Part shown: one piece after another, positions 49,340 through 57,357 of the stretch
Numbering within the stretch: position 1 is the first letter of the stretch
Layout: each line of letters begins with the position of its first letter
Assembly: GCA_020635675.1 (NCBI GenBank)
Contig: JACJZJ010000001.1
Span: 744,001-808,000 of the forward strand
DNA length: 64,000 bases
Direction of reading: 5' to 3'
DNA from: Flavobacteriales bacterium
GTDB lineage: Bacteria > Bacteroidota > Bacteroidia > Flavobacteriales_F > PHOS-HE28
Program-made: the position numbers and the translations under genes
The notes under the pieces: model-generated
What the model was told of the DNA's origin: nothing
Databases searched by the model: none
Seen by the model: the letters and a program-made list of their open reading frames with translations, nothing else

Positions 49340-50512
49340 ATGTTCCTCCGCAAGGTCATTCTGCCATCACTGTTCCTGCTTGGTTCCATGGCGCGTGGCC
49401 AATTCCAGGAGGTGCAGGTGGCTGTGCTCTATGACAGATCGATCACGGCCGCGACATTGATCGGCAGCAAGGGTCCGATCACGGTGATGGCGGACGGGCG
49501 CATCGTTGGCGAGCTTGCGCCGAACGACGGGCTGCGGATCGAACTGAAGGGTGGCACCTTGAGCGCTCGAACACTGTCCGGCAGCTACACCGCCAGGACC
49601 AAACTGACCCTGGTGCCGAGGATGAAGGATGGCGGCGTACGCCTGCGACCTTCGGTCCCGAAACTGTCCGAGCATGTCTATCCCGGTGTGATCGAGGTGC
49701 GGATCATCAACGGACGGTTACGCTTCGTGAACGAGGCCAGACTTGAGGACTACGTGGCCGGCGTGGTGCAGAGTGAAGCGGGCAGCGACAAGCCGGAGGA
49801 GTATTACAAGCTGCAGGCCGTCAGCTGCAGGACCTATGCGCTCGCGAACGCGAGGAAGCACGAAGGGGAGGGGTTCGAACTTTGCGACCAGGTCCATTGT
49901 CAGGTATATCATGGTCGTGCGGACATCCCGCTGATACACGCCGCGGTCCAGGAAACGCGCGGCATGGTCGTGGTGGATGCGAACATCCGATTGATCCACG
50001 CCACCTTCCACAGCAATTGCGGCGGAGAGACGATGAACGCGGAGGATGTCTGGAGCAAGGCCGAGCCCTATCTACAGGGTACAGTGGATACGTTCTGTCT
50101 CGCCCAGCCGCACGCCACCTGGCGCAGGTCGATCGGCAAAGCGCAGTGGTTGAACTACCTGGCGAGCACCTATGGTCTTCGACTGGATGACAAGGATGCG
50201 GTGCGTGAGGTGCTCGACCAGAACCCGCGATGCCGCGAACTTTATCTGACCGCGCGGCGTCCACTGATCCCACTGAAGCAGGTCCGGGATGATTGGAAGT
50301 TGAACTCCACCTATTTCTTCATCCATGCCGAAGGCGATTCGGTGGTCTTCGATGGCCGGGGCTTCGGTCATGGCGTGGGGTTGTGCCAGGAAGGTGCGAT
50401 GGAAATGGCCCGCGATGGCTATGACTTCAACGACATCCTCCACCACTACTATCGCGACGTACATCTCATCGACCTCGGTAATCTGGAGTTCTTTCGGGAG
50501 GACGGTCCCTAG
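49340..50512 (+). CDS. SpoIID/LytB domain protein, secreted
   Basis: The 390-residue protein has a signal peptide (MFLRKVILPSLFLLGSMARG) and a SpoIID/LytB domain from about residue 110: LEDYVAGVVQSEAGSDKPEE (catalytic-type Glu), YYKLQAVSCRTYALANARKH, HSNCGGETMNAEDVW, and the C-terminal GRGFGHGVGLCQEGAMEMAR with YHHYYRDV-like ending. In Bacillus, SpoIID is a lytic transglycosylase acting on peptidoglycan and LytB an amidase enhancer. This organism shows no other sporulation genes here, so a general cell-wall remodelling role is inferred. It follows lpxB in the same direction. Confidence 0.92.
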   Translation: MFLRKVILPSLFLLGSMARGQFQEVQVAVLYDRSITAATLIGSKGPITVMADGRIVGELAPNDGLRIELKGGTLSARTLSGSYTARTKLTLVPRMKDGGVRLRPSVPKLSEHVYPGVIEVRIINGRLRFVNEARLEDYVAGVVQSEAGSDKPEEYYKLQAVSCRTYALANARKHEGEGFELCDQVHCQVYHGRADIPLIHAAVQETRGMVVVDANIRLIHATFHSNCGGETMNAEDVWSKAEPYLQGTVDTFCLAQPHATWRRSIGKAQWLNYLASTYGLRLDDKDAVREVLDQNPRCRELYLTARRPLIPLKQVRDDWKLNSTYFFIHAEGDSVVFDGRGFGHGVGLCQEGAMEMARDGYDFNDILHHYYRDVHLIDLGNLEFFREDGP

Positions 50513-50526
50513 TTCGCGACAGCCTG

Positions 50527-50534
50527 TACATTCA
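50527..50534 (+). promoter_or_regulatory. Weak -7 box before rlmI
   Basis: TACATTCA differs from TAnnTTTG at two positions and lies 6 nt before the ATG at 50541. It helps to fix the start; the frame is open further upstream inside the SpoIID-like gene. Confidence 0.25.
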
Positions 50535-50540
50535 GCGCCC

Positions 50541-51731
50541 ATGGCCCGATTGATCATCCAGGACACGCATGACCGTGTGCGCAAGGGGCATCCCTGGGTG
50601 TTCGACAATCAGGTGCTGCGTGTCGACGGAAGTGCCCGACCGGGGGACGCGGTCCAAGTGTTCGATGCGGAGCGCGGTCCGATCGGACAAGCACTCTACA
50701 ATCCGCGATCACGCATCATCGCCCGCATGATCGAACGGTCACTGGACCGTGCGATCGACGAGGACTTTCTGCGGGAGCGGTTGATCGCCGCATGGACGCA
50801 TCGGCAACGATACGGCTACGACCGCAGCGCAAGAATGGTCTTCGGCGAGGCCGATGGATTGCCCGGGCTCGTTGTCGACAAGTTCGACGATGTGCTCGTG
50901 ATCCAGACCCTGGCCCTGGGCATGGATCGCATGAAGCCCGGCATCGTGACCATCCTCAACGAGATCTTCCAGCCCCGGGGGATCTACGAGCGGAACGATG
51001 TTCCGGTGCGTGAGAAGGAGGGCTTGGAGCAGGTGAGGGGGGCCCTGAGCGGGCCTTTCGAGACCACCCTGCTCGTGGAGGAGAACTGGCCACCAGGCGC
51101 GGGTAATGGTGTGCGTTTCGCGGTGGATGTGGCGAAAGGTCAGAAGACCGGTCACTTCCTGGACCAGGTGGCGAATCATGCGGCGATCCGGCCGTTCTGC
51201 GATGGTGCTCGGGTCCTTGACCTCTTCACCCATACCGGTGGATTCGCCCTGCACGCCGCGAAATACGGTGCGGCCGAAGTGCTCGGTGTGGACATCAGCG
51301 AGGAGGCCTGTTCCCAGGCGCGCACCAATGCGACGATCAATGGCCTTGAGGACCGGTGCTCCTTTCGTACGGAGAATGTTTTCGACTTCCTCACCGCGGC
51401 CAGCCGCCGCGGGATGCAATGGGACATGATCGTTCTGGACCCGCCCGCTTTCGCGAAGAGCAGGGCGGCATTGGACAAGGCCCAACGTGGCTACAAGGAG
51501 ATCGCACTGCGCGCGATGAAATGCCTGCCCCCCGGTGGCACGCTGGTGACCTGTTCGTGCAGCCAGCACATGACACCCGAGCTCTTTCGCCGGACGACCG
51601 AGGCCGCGGCCAATGACGCACATCGTCAACTGCGTGAGGTGTACCACGGAACGCAGCCTCCTGACCATCCGGTCCTGTGGAGCTTTCCGGAGTCGCTCTA
51701 CCTGAAGTGCTACATGCTTCAGGCCCTTTAA
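50541..51731 (+). CDS. rlmI: Class I 23S rRNA methyltransferase, RlmI-like
   Basis: The 396-residue protein has an N-terminal PUA domain (RVRKGHPWVFDNQVLRVDG), a central domain (ARMVFGEADGLPGLVVDKF) and a C-terminal Rossmann methyltransferase with RVLDLFTHTGGFALHAA, LGVDISEEACSQA, DMIVLDPPAFAKSRAAL and a CSCSQH motif. This layout is that of RlmI, which methylates cytosine C5 at position 1962 of 23S rRNA. The start at 50541 aligns with family N-termini (MARLIIQDTHD). Confidence 0.93.
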   Translation: MARLIIQDTHDRVRKGHPWVFDNQVLRVDGSARPGDAVQVFDAERGPIGQALYNPRSRIIARMIERSLDRAIDEDFLRERLIAAWTHRQRYGYDRSARMVFGEADGLPGLVVDKFDDVLVIQTLALGMDRMKPGIVTILNEIFQPRGIYERNDVPVREKEGLEQVRGALSGPFETTLLVEENWPPGAGNGVRFAVDVAKGQKTGHFLDQVANHAAIRPFCDGARVLDLFTHTGGFALHAAKYGAAEVLGVDISEEACSQARTNATINGLEDRCSFRTENVFDFLTAASRRGMQWDMIVLDPPAFAKSRAALDKAQRGYKEIALRAMKCLPPGGTLVTCSCSQHMTPELFRRTTEAAANDAHRQLREVYHGTQPPDHPVLWSFPESLYLKCYMLQAL

Positions 51732-51743
51732 GGGCCGTACCGA

Positions 51744-51914
51744 TCAGGCGGCGGTGTGGCGCTTCGGTGCCAGGGAAGCAGCGATCCAAGCCAGGGGTCC
51801 GAGCAGCAATCCGAAGAGATACCAGGGCAGGATATCTCGACCACGCTGGCCGGCAACAAATGCGGTCACGGCACCGGAGGACAGCACAAAGAGGACGATG
51901 AGGGCGGTGATCAT
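51744..51914 (-). CDS. Small two-helix membrane protein
   Basis: This 56-residue protein starts MITALIVLFVLSSGAVTAFV, then a short basic loop (AGQRGRDI) and a second helix (PWYLFGLLLGPLAWIAASLA) ending PKRHTAA. It resembles the many short bacterial proteins of the pattern RG-x-x-x-W-x-x-LGLLLGP, whose role is unknown. A promoter-like box lies 21 nt upstream. It converges on rlmI, with 12 bp between the stops. Confidence 0.7.
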   Translation of the reverse strand: MITALIVLFVLSSGAVTAFVAGQRGRDILPWYLFGLLLGPLAWIAASLAPKRHTAA

Positions 51915-51935
51915 GAACTGTACCGTAGGGTGCAA

Positions 51936-51943
51936 CGAATGTA
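51936..51943 (-). promoter_or_regulatory. Candidate -7 promoter box for the 56-residue gene
   Basis: The minus strand reads TACATTCG, 21 nt before the ATG. A second similar box, TACGTTCG, is at 51950-51957. The plus-strand comEC start lies 77 bp beyond, so this gap is a divergent promoter region. Confidence 0.4.
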
Positions 51944-52033
51944 TCCGCCCGAACGTATTTTCACGGAGGATCTCGACCGACCACCGCCACGATCCCACCG
52001 GTGGTACGGTGCGGGGCATGAAGGTGAGGAAGC

Positions 52034-54142
52034 ATGTCGGGGAGTGGGGTCTTTTGGAGCGTACTCGTCCGGGCACCGATGGTGCGGATCGCTTCGCCGT
52101 TCCTATTGGGCATGGCGGTCGGCAGGTACGGGACGTTCCCCCAAGCGATACTGGCCTGGTCGATCCCGCTGTTCGCTTTGCTTTTCGGCGTCCTCGCCAT
52201 TCGCAGGACGGCCTATGCACACCGTTGGCTCGCAGGGACCGCAATGACGCTCTTGCTTTTCCAAATGGGGGCCTGGCGCATGGAGGTGATGGACCGGCCT
52301 CGGCCGACACCGCCCACCACCAGGAATGTATGGCTGGCGGAGGTGCAAGGTGCCCATCGACGCACACCCCGGTCCATCCAACTTCGAACGACCACGATCG
52401 CCTATCAGAAGGGCGGAGAGCTGCCGCCGGACCGGACAGGTCTGCTCCTCACATTGAAGGCGGACACGAGCTTCGACACACCCCGGGCAGGTGATGTGCT
52501 GGTCTTTCGGGCCGCACTTCGCACCGTTGACCGCGTTCCGGATCCGGGTGGTTTCGACCGGGCATCCTGGTTGCGGTCCATGGGCATCACCCATGAAGCG
52601 TTCGTGGCCGCGGAGGGAGTGGGAACGGTCGGGCACCGCTGGAAATGGTCCGAGCTCTTCGATCACCTTCGAAGGGCGATCGGGCGGCGAACGGAAGCCC
52701 TCCATCTTGCCCCCCCCGAACAGGCGCTCCTGGAAGCGCTGCTCATCGGTGCCCGCGATGACCTGGAACGCGATCAGAAGGATGCTTTCGTGCGGAGCGG
52801 AACCATGCATGTGCTGGCCGTTTCAGGCATGCACGTGGGGATCCTGTACCTCATGCTCGCCGCACTGCTCCGGCCGATCGGACGCTCCTGGCATGCAAGA
52901 GGATTTCGCGGCGCATTCCTGTTGGTGGCCGTCTGGACCTACGCCGGTCTCACCGGAGCGAGCCCCTCTGTTCTCCGGGCCACGGTCATCTGCTCGATCT
53001 TCATCATCGCCGAGGCCACCGGTTCACGCGCCGACCCGATCAACAGCCTTTTCGGAGCGGCTTTCCTGCTCGTGAATTATGAACCCTTGATGCTGGGGCA
53101 GCTCAGTTTCCAGCTGTCGTTCCTGGCCGTTCTCGGTATTGTGCTGTTCTATCGCTCCCTCGTGCGGTCCTGGTCCCCGGACGTCTGGCTCCTGCGGCAG
53201 GGATGGCGGGTCATCTCTGTGTCCATCGCCGCACAGCTCACCACCCTACCATTGACGCTGTTCGTCTTCAAGGCCTTCCCGACCTGGTTCCTGCCGGCGA
53301 ACGTGGTGGTGGTCGGGTTGGTACCTCTTGCCTTGTATTCCGGGCTCGGTGCTGCCGTGGTCCATGGAATACCCGTCATCGGCCCGATCATGACGCAGGT
53401 CGCTTCGCTGCTTCTGCATGCACTGAACTGGACCACGGCTTTGTTCGCCTCACTTCCCGCGGCCTACCCGGCGGTGCGTATCGACGCGGTGCAAGCGGTG
53501 ACGTTGTTCGTTGGTGTGATGCTGCTCGCAATGCGGATCGTATGGAGGAAGGGATGGGCAGGCTGGGCGATGGGCGTTTGGGCGATCCTGTTCCTTGGTC
53601 TCTGGAGGTTCCAGATCGTGCGGTCCGCCGACCACCGGCAGTTCACACTTGCGGATGCGCGAGGGGCCACGGTGCCGTTGCTCCAGGTCGGCGGTCTATT
53701 GGTCCGTGTCGCGGATCGGGATACCGTGCCCCCCAAGGCTGGGTCGGAGGACCATGCCTTGCGTTATGCGAAAGCCATGGGCGTGTCGCGGATCGCCCCT
53801 GTTCCTTCCATCGCCTCTTCCGCGGTCCTTGAGAACGGGCTCATGTACTTCGCGGACGGTCGCTGGTTCGCACCCGGGATCGATGTACTGTTCGCGGACC
53901 GCGCAGGGGACATACCGGAAGGTCTGAGCGATCCACCCGATGTGATCGTCATTGGTCCACCGGGAGACATCCAGGTCCCGGTCGTCGAGGCACTTGTGCG
54001 TCGAGGCGCTCGATTGGTCTTGTCGCCGGCATTGGATGGACTGCAGCGTTGGCGGATCCGTGAATGGTGTGGGAAGATCGGGGTACCCGTGCATGACGTC
54101 GCCAGGAACGGTGCGTTCATCTTTGTGCCCGATGATCGTTGA
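52034..54142 (+). CDS. comEC: ComEC/Rec2 family DNA-uptake channel protein
   Basis: The 702-residue polytopic membrane protein has an N-terminal helix pair with a DUF4131-type soluble domain (residues about 95-190, ending PDPGGFDRASWLRSMGI) and the Competence domain from about residue 220: LLIGARDDLERDQKDAFVRS, GTMHVLAVSGMHVGILYLML, YAGLTGASPSVLRATVI, LGQLSFQLSFLAVLGIVLF. The C-terminal 130 residues are soluble but lack the HxHxDH metallo-beta-lactamase motif of ComEC in other phyla. It is inferred to move single-stranded DNA across the inner membrane. The start could also be the ATG at 52079. Confidence 0.93.
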   Translation: MSGSGVFWSVLVRAPMVRIASPFLLGMAVGRYGTFPQAILAWSIPLFALLFGVLAIRRTAYAHRWLAGTAMTLLLFQMGAWRMEVMDRPRPTPPTTRNVWLAEVQGAHRRTPRSIQLRTTTIAYQKGGELPPDRTGLLLTLKADTSFDTPRAGDVLVFRAALRTVDRVPDPGGFDRASWLRSMGITHEAFVAAEGVGTVGHRWKWSELFDHLRRAIGRRTEALHLAPPEQALLEALLIGARDDLERDQKDAFVRSGTMHVLAVSGMHVGILYLMLAALLRPIGRSWHARGFRGAFLLVAVWTYAGLTGASPSVLRATVICSIFIIAEATGSRADPINSLFGAAFLLVNYEPLMLGQLSFQLSFLAVLGIVLFYRSLVRSWSPDVWLLRQGWRVISVSIAAQLTTLPLTLFVFKAFPTWFLPANVVVVGLVPLALYSGLGAAVVHGIPVIGPIMTQVASLLLHALNWTTALFASLPAAYPAVRIDAVQAVTLFVGVMLLAMRIVWRKGWAGWAMGVWAILFLGLWRFQIVRSADHRQFTLADARGATVPLLQVGGLLVRVADRDTVPPKAGSEDHALRYAKAMGVSRIAPVPSIASSAVLENGLMYFADGRWFAPGIDVLFADRAGDIPEGLSDPPDVIVIGPPGDIQVPVVEALVRRGARLVLSPALDGLQRWRIREWCGKIGVPVHDVARNGAFIFVPDDR

Positions 54143-54494
54143 TCGCATCCGATGGCATGCCGTGGCCGACGACCGATTGCCGGGTCTTGCGGAGGGTGCC
54201 TTGCTGCACCTGCGGGTGCACGGTCGTGACATCTGTTTCGTGCGCAGTCAGGGTGTTCTGCATGCCCTGGCCGACCGTTGCCCGCACCAGGGAAAGCGGC
54301 TTTCGGGTGGCTGGTGCGATGAGGGGTATGTCGTCTGCCCCTGGCACCGTTTCCACTTCGATCCTGCATCGGGCCGGGCGCGTCACGGGGTCTGCGCGAA
54401 CGTCGAGGTCTTTCCCGTCGAGGAGCGTACCGACGGTCCTTTCATCGGCTTCCCCTACACCACGTTCCGGGTACTCGGCATGGACCTCTGGTGA
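54132..54494 (+). CDS. Rieske [2Fe-2S] domain protein
   Basis: The 120-residue soluble protein has the complete Rieske cluster ligands: Cys50-Pro-His52 in ADRCPHQGKRLSGG and Cys69-x-x-His72 in VVCPWHRFHFDPASG. It is the size of a Rieske-type ferredoxin such as NirD- or bph-type components, with no catalytic domain attached. The start overlaps the comEC end by 11 bp. A partner oxygenase or reductase is not visible here. Confidence 0.93.
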   Translation: MIVDRIRWHAVADDRLPGLAEGALLHLRVHGRDICFVRSQGVLHALADRCPHQGKRLSGGWCDEGYVVCPWHRFHFDPASGRARHGVCANVEVFPVEERTDGPFIGFPYTTFRVLGMDLW

Positions 54495-55364
54495 TCAAAC
54501 GTCGGCGAGGGGGAACGTTCCCTGAACGCGAACACCTTTTTCGGTGCGCTCGAGCGTGGCGCATTCGTTCGCCGCGTCATGCTCGAAGAAAAGGACATAC
54601 CGTTCGTCCGCGGCCCGTTCCAGGAACGGGGCCTTTTCCTGCAGAGTAAGGAGCGGTCGTGTGTCGTAGGCCATCACCCAGGGCAGGGGAACATGGTGCA
54701 AGCTGGGCAGGAGGTCGGCCATGAAGACGATCGTCCTGTCCCTGTACCGGATGTGCGGGATCATCATCGCATCGGTATGGCCATTCACGGTCCACACATC
54801 GAAGCCGGGGAACAGATCGCGGACCCAGTGGTTGGTGCCGACGGGGCCTTCCGGCATCGGAACGAATGCCAACTGGCCGCTCTCCTGGATGGGTAGTATG
54901 TTCTCCTTCAGAAAGCTCGCTTTTTCGCGGGCGTTCGGCCGGGTGGCCCATTCCCAGTGGGCCTTGTTGCTCCAGTAGGTGGCGTTGCGGAAGACAGGCT
55001 CAAAGCCGTCACGCTTCGCATTCCACCGGATGCTTCCTCCGCAATGGTCGAAATGAAGATGGGTGAGGAACACATCGGTGATATCGTCCGGCCCCGACCC
55101 GAGTTTGCGCAGCGATCCTTCGAGCGTGGCCTCGCCATGCGGTTCATAGTGACCGAAGAACTTCGCGTCCTGTTTGTCGCCCAGCCCGTTGTCGATGAGG
55201 ACGAGCCGACCGTCGGACTCCACCAGAAGGCAGCGCATGGCCCATGTGCAGAGGTTCCTATCATCCGGGGGATGATGGCGCGACCAGAGTGTTTTCGGCA
55301 CCACACCGAACATGGCCCCGCCGTCGAGCTTGAAAAGACCGGTCTCGATCACATGCAATCGCAT
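54495..55364 (-). CDS. MBL-fold metallo-hydrolase
   Basis: The 289-residue protein has the metallo-beta-lactamase core: LVLIDNGLGDKQDAKFFGHY, the metal motif THLHFDHCGG (His102, His104, Asp106, His107), VWTVNGHTDAMMIPHI with a further His, and VFMADLLPSLHHVPLPW. It resembles lactonase or glyoxalase-II-like members; the substrate is not clear. The stop abuts the Rieske gene stop (convergent, no gap). The ATG at 55364, 4 nt after a promoter-like box, gives the standard N-terminus. Confidence 0.9.
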   Translation of the reverse strand: MRLHVIETGLFKLDGGAMFGVVPKTLWSRHHPPDDRNLCTWAMRCLLVESDGRLVLIDNGLGDKQDAKFFGHYEPHGEATLEGSLRKLGSGPDDITDVFLTHLHFDHCGGSIRWNAKRDGFEPVFRNATYWSNKAHWEWATRPNAREKASFLKENILPIQESGQLAFVPMPEGPVGTNHWVRDLFPGFDVWTVNGHTDAMMIPHIRYRDRTIVFMADLLPSLHHVPLPWVMAYDTRPLLTLQEKAPFLERAADERYVLFFEHDAANECATLERTEKGVRVQGTFPLADV

Positions 55365-55368
55365 GGCC

Positions 55369-55376
55369 GAAATGTA
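55369..55376 (-). promoter_or_regulatory. Candidate -7 box for the MBL hydrolase gene
   Basis: The minus strand reads TACATTTC, one change from TAnnTTTG, ending 4 nt before the ATG. Confidence 0.35.
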
Positions 55377-55489
55377 AAACGTCCGATCGCTGGATGAACA
55401 GCTCACGCCCGGTCCGTGCCTCACGGAATTCGACAGGCGATCGTGGGATGTTCGTCGCACCTTCCGGGCCGGGAGCGGCTTCGGCATGC

Positions 55490-55497
55490 CAAATTCG
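55490..55497 (+). promoter_or_regulatory. Weak -7 box before the Mpl-like ligase gene
   Basis: CAAATTCG lacks the first T of the consensus but sits 4 nt before the ATG at 55502, the same place as the stronger boxes elsewhere. Confidence 0.2.
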
Positions 55498-55501
55498 TCC
55501 C

Positions 55502-56863
55502 ATGCACCGGGTCCACTTCATCGCCATCGGGGGCAGCGCCATGCACAACCTGGCCATCGCCCTGCATCGGAAGGGGTTCGAGGTAACGGGCAGCGATGAC
55601 GAGATCTTCGAACCCAGTCGCAGCCGCCTCGACAACCTGGGTCTTCTGCCGGACAAGTTCGGCTGGGATCCCTATCGCATCGATACCGGACTGGAGGCCG
55701 TGATCCTGGGCATGCATGCCCGTGCGGACAATCCCGAGCTCCTGCGTGCACAGGAGCTCGGCATCCCCATCTTCAGCTACCCGGGATATTTCCACGAGCA
55801 AACACGCGACAAGACCCGGGTGGTGATCGGTGGAAGCCACGGCAAGACCACGATCACCTCCATGGTCATCCATGTCCTGCGTCAGGAGGGCGTGGAACTG
55901 GACTATCTCGTCGGCGCGCAGTTGGAGGGCTTCGACTGCATGGTGCGGTTGAGCCCGGAGAGCGCGGTCGCCATCATCGAGGGCGACGAATACCTCGCTT
56001 CTGCACTGGAACCGGTCCCGAAGTTCCATCTCTACCGTCCTGACATCGCGTTGATCAGCGGGATCGCCTGGGACCATGTCAACGTCTTCAGGACCTTCGC
56101 CGATTACGTGGAGCAGTTCCGGGGGTTCATCGAACGCGTGGAACCCGGCGGCGCCCTGGTGTATTGCGCCGAGGACCACGTGGTGAAAGAACTGGTGGAG
56201 GGAACGCGACCGGACCTCATCAAGGTGCCCTATGGTACGCCCGCCCATCGGGTGGTCGACGGCATCACCCGCCTCATCACGCCATCCGGTGCGGTGCCGC
56301 TCAAGGTGTTCGGTCGGCACAACCTGCAGAACCTGGAGGGTGCACGCCACATCTGCCATCGGCTGGGCATCGGGGACCGATCGTTCAATGAAGCCATAGC
56401 CTCGTTCACCGGGGCCGCCAAGCGGCTGCAGAAGCTTGCCGAGGTCCCGGGTCGCGTGGTGTTCAAGGACTTCGCCCATTCCCCGAGCAAGCTGAAGGCC
56501 ACGGTCGAAGCGGTGCATGAGCAATACACGGACAGGGTCCTGATCGCCTGCATGGAACTCCATACGTTCAGCAGCCTGAGCGATGGTTTCCTGGACCAGT
56601 ACGCCAATGCCATGGACGGCGCTGACAAGGCGATCGTGTTCTACGATCCGCACGCGGTCGCGCTGAAACGCCTGCCTCCGGTCCCTCCGGAACGTATACG
56701 TGCCGCTTTTGGAAGGGACGACCTGGAGATCGTGACCGACCCGGTCGCGTTGATCGGGGCCGTTCGCCAGGCAACGACGGACCGCAGTGCGCTGTTGATG
56801 ATGAGTTCCGGGAACTTCGGTGGTGTCGACCTGGAGGCCATGGCCGAGGCGTTCATCGCCTGA
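55502..56863 (+). CDS. mpl: Mur ligase family protein, Mpl-like murein peptide ligase
   Basis: The 453-residue ATP-dependent ligase starts MHRVHFIAIGGSAMHNLAIA, the Rossmann motif of the MurC/Mpl branch. The P-loop is GGSHGKTTITSMVIHVL; the central domain has IIEGDEYLASALEP and GIAWDHVNVFRTFADYVEQF; the C-terminal domain begins FKDFAHSPSKLKATVEA. Mpl attaches recycled L-Ala-D-Glu-mDAP tripeptide to UDP-MurNAc. The DEYxSA motif (here DEYLASA) favours Mpl over MurC. Its end overlaps the convergent DUF4199 gene by 11 bp. Confidence 0.88.
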   Translation: MHRVHFIAIGGSAMHNLAIALHRKGFEVTGSDDEIFEPSRSRLDNLGLLPDKFGWDPYRIDTGLEAVILGMHARADNPELLRAQELGIPIFSYPGYFHEQTRDKTRVVIGGSHGKTTITSMVIHVLRQEGVELDYLVGAQLEGFDCMVRLSPESAVAIIEGDEYLASALEPVPKFHLYRPDIALISGIAWDHVNVFRTFADYVEQFRGFIERVEPGGALVYCAEDHVVKELVEGTRPDLIKVPYGTPAHRVVDGITRLITPSGAVPLKVFGRHNLQNLEGARHICHRLGIGDRSFNEAIASFTGAAKRLQKLAEVPGRVVFKDFAHSPSKLKATVEAVHEQYTDRVLIACMELHTFSSLSDGFLDQYANAMDGADKAIVFYDPHAVALKRLPPVPPERIRAAFGRDDLEIVTDPVALIGAVRQATTDRSALLMMSSGNFGGVDLEAMAEAFIA

Positions 56864-57329
56864 ACCGGCGCAGCACCTTGTGGTGCACGACGCCCAGCAG
56901 CAGTGCGTTGAAGGCGCCGATGGCGAGAAGGCCGAAAAAGGTCATGGTCGCGTAGTTGAAGGGGGTGAAGAAGACCTGGAGGCGCCGTCGGGCCTCATCC
57001 CCCGGTCGGCCTTCCTGTTCGGCCATTTCGACCATGCGCTGGATCCGTTCAGGGAAGGCCTGGGTATCGATCGTGTGGAAATACCCCCAGATGAAGATCG
57101 CATAAAGGATGGTGTAGACCGCGGCGGCCTTGAAGCCTTCCCGCACCAGGGCAGGAAAGCCCGATGCCGTGTCCATGCGCAACTGCCGCTGTCCGGCGAA
57201 AAAGACGACCACGACCAGGGCAAGAAGGTGGACGAGCATGAACGCGGTGCCTTCCGGGTCATGGCCGATGTAGTGCAGCGTGGTCCTCAGGACCATGATC
57301 GCCAGGGCGAAGTAGAAGGCAAGGCTCAT
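56853..57329 (-). CDS. DUF4199 family membrane protein
   Basis: The 158-residue protein has four membrane helices, near residues 3-15, 28-46 (AFMLVHLLALVVVVFF), 70-88 (AAVYTILYAIFIWGYFH) and 128-150 (MTFFGLLAIGAFNALLLGVV), with an amphipathic loop rich in Glu and Arg (RIQRMVEMAEQEGRPGDEAR). This matches DUF4199, common in Bacteroidota and of unknown role. It starts 28 bp after rho and is probably co-transcribed with it. Confidence 0.8.
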   Translation of the reverse strand: MSLAFYFALAIMVLRTTLHYIGHDPEGTAFMLVHLLALVVVVFFAGQRQLRMDTASGFPALVREGFKAAAVYTILYAIFIWGYFHTIDTQAFPERIQRMVEMAEQEGRPGDEARRRLQVFFTPFNYATMTFFGLLAIGAFNALLLGVVHHKVLRRFRR

Positions 57330-57357
57330 TCCATCGAAGACGAGCGCCGGAGCCTCA

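Noticed and set aside
55421..56653. 410-codon minus-strand frame
   Set aside because: It is antisense to the Mpl-like ligase gene with intact P-loop.
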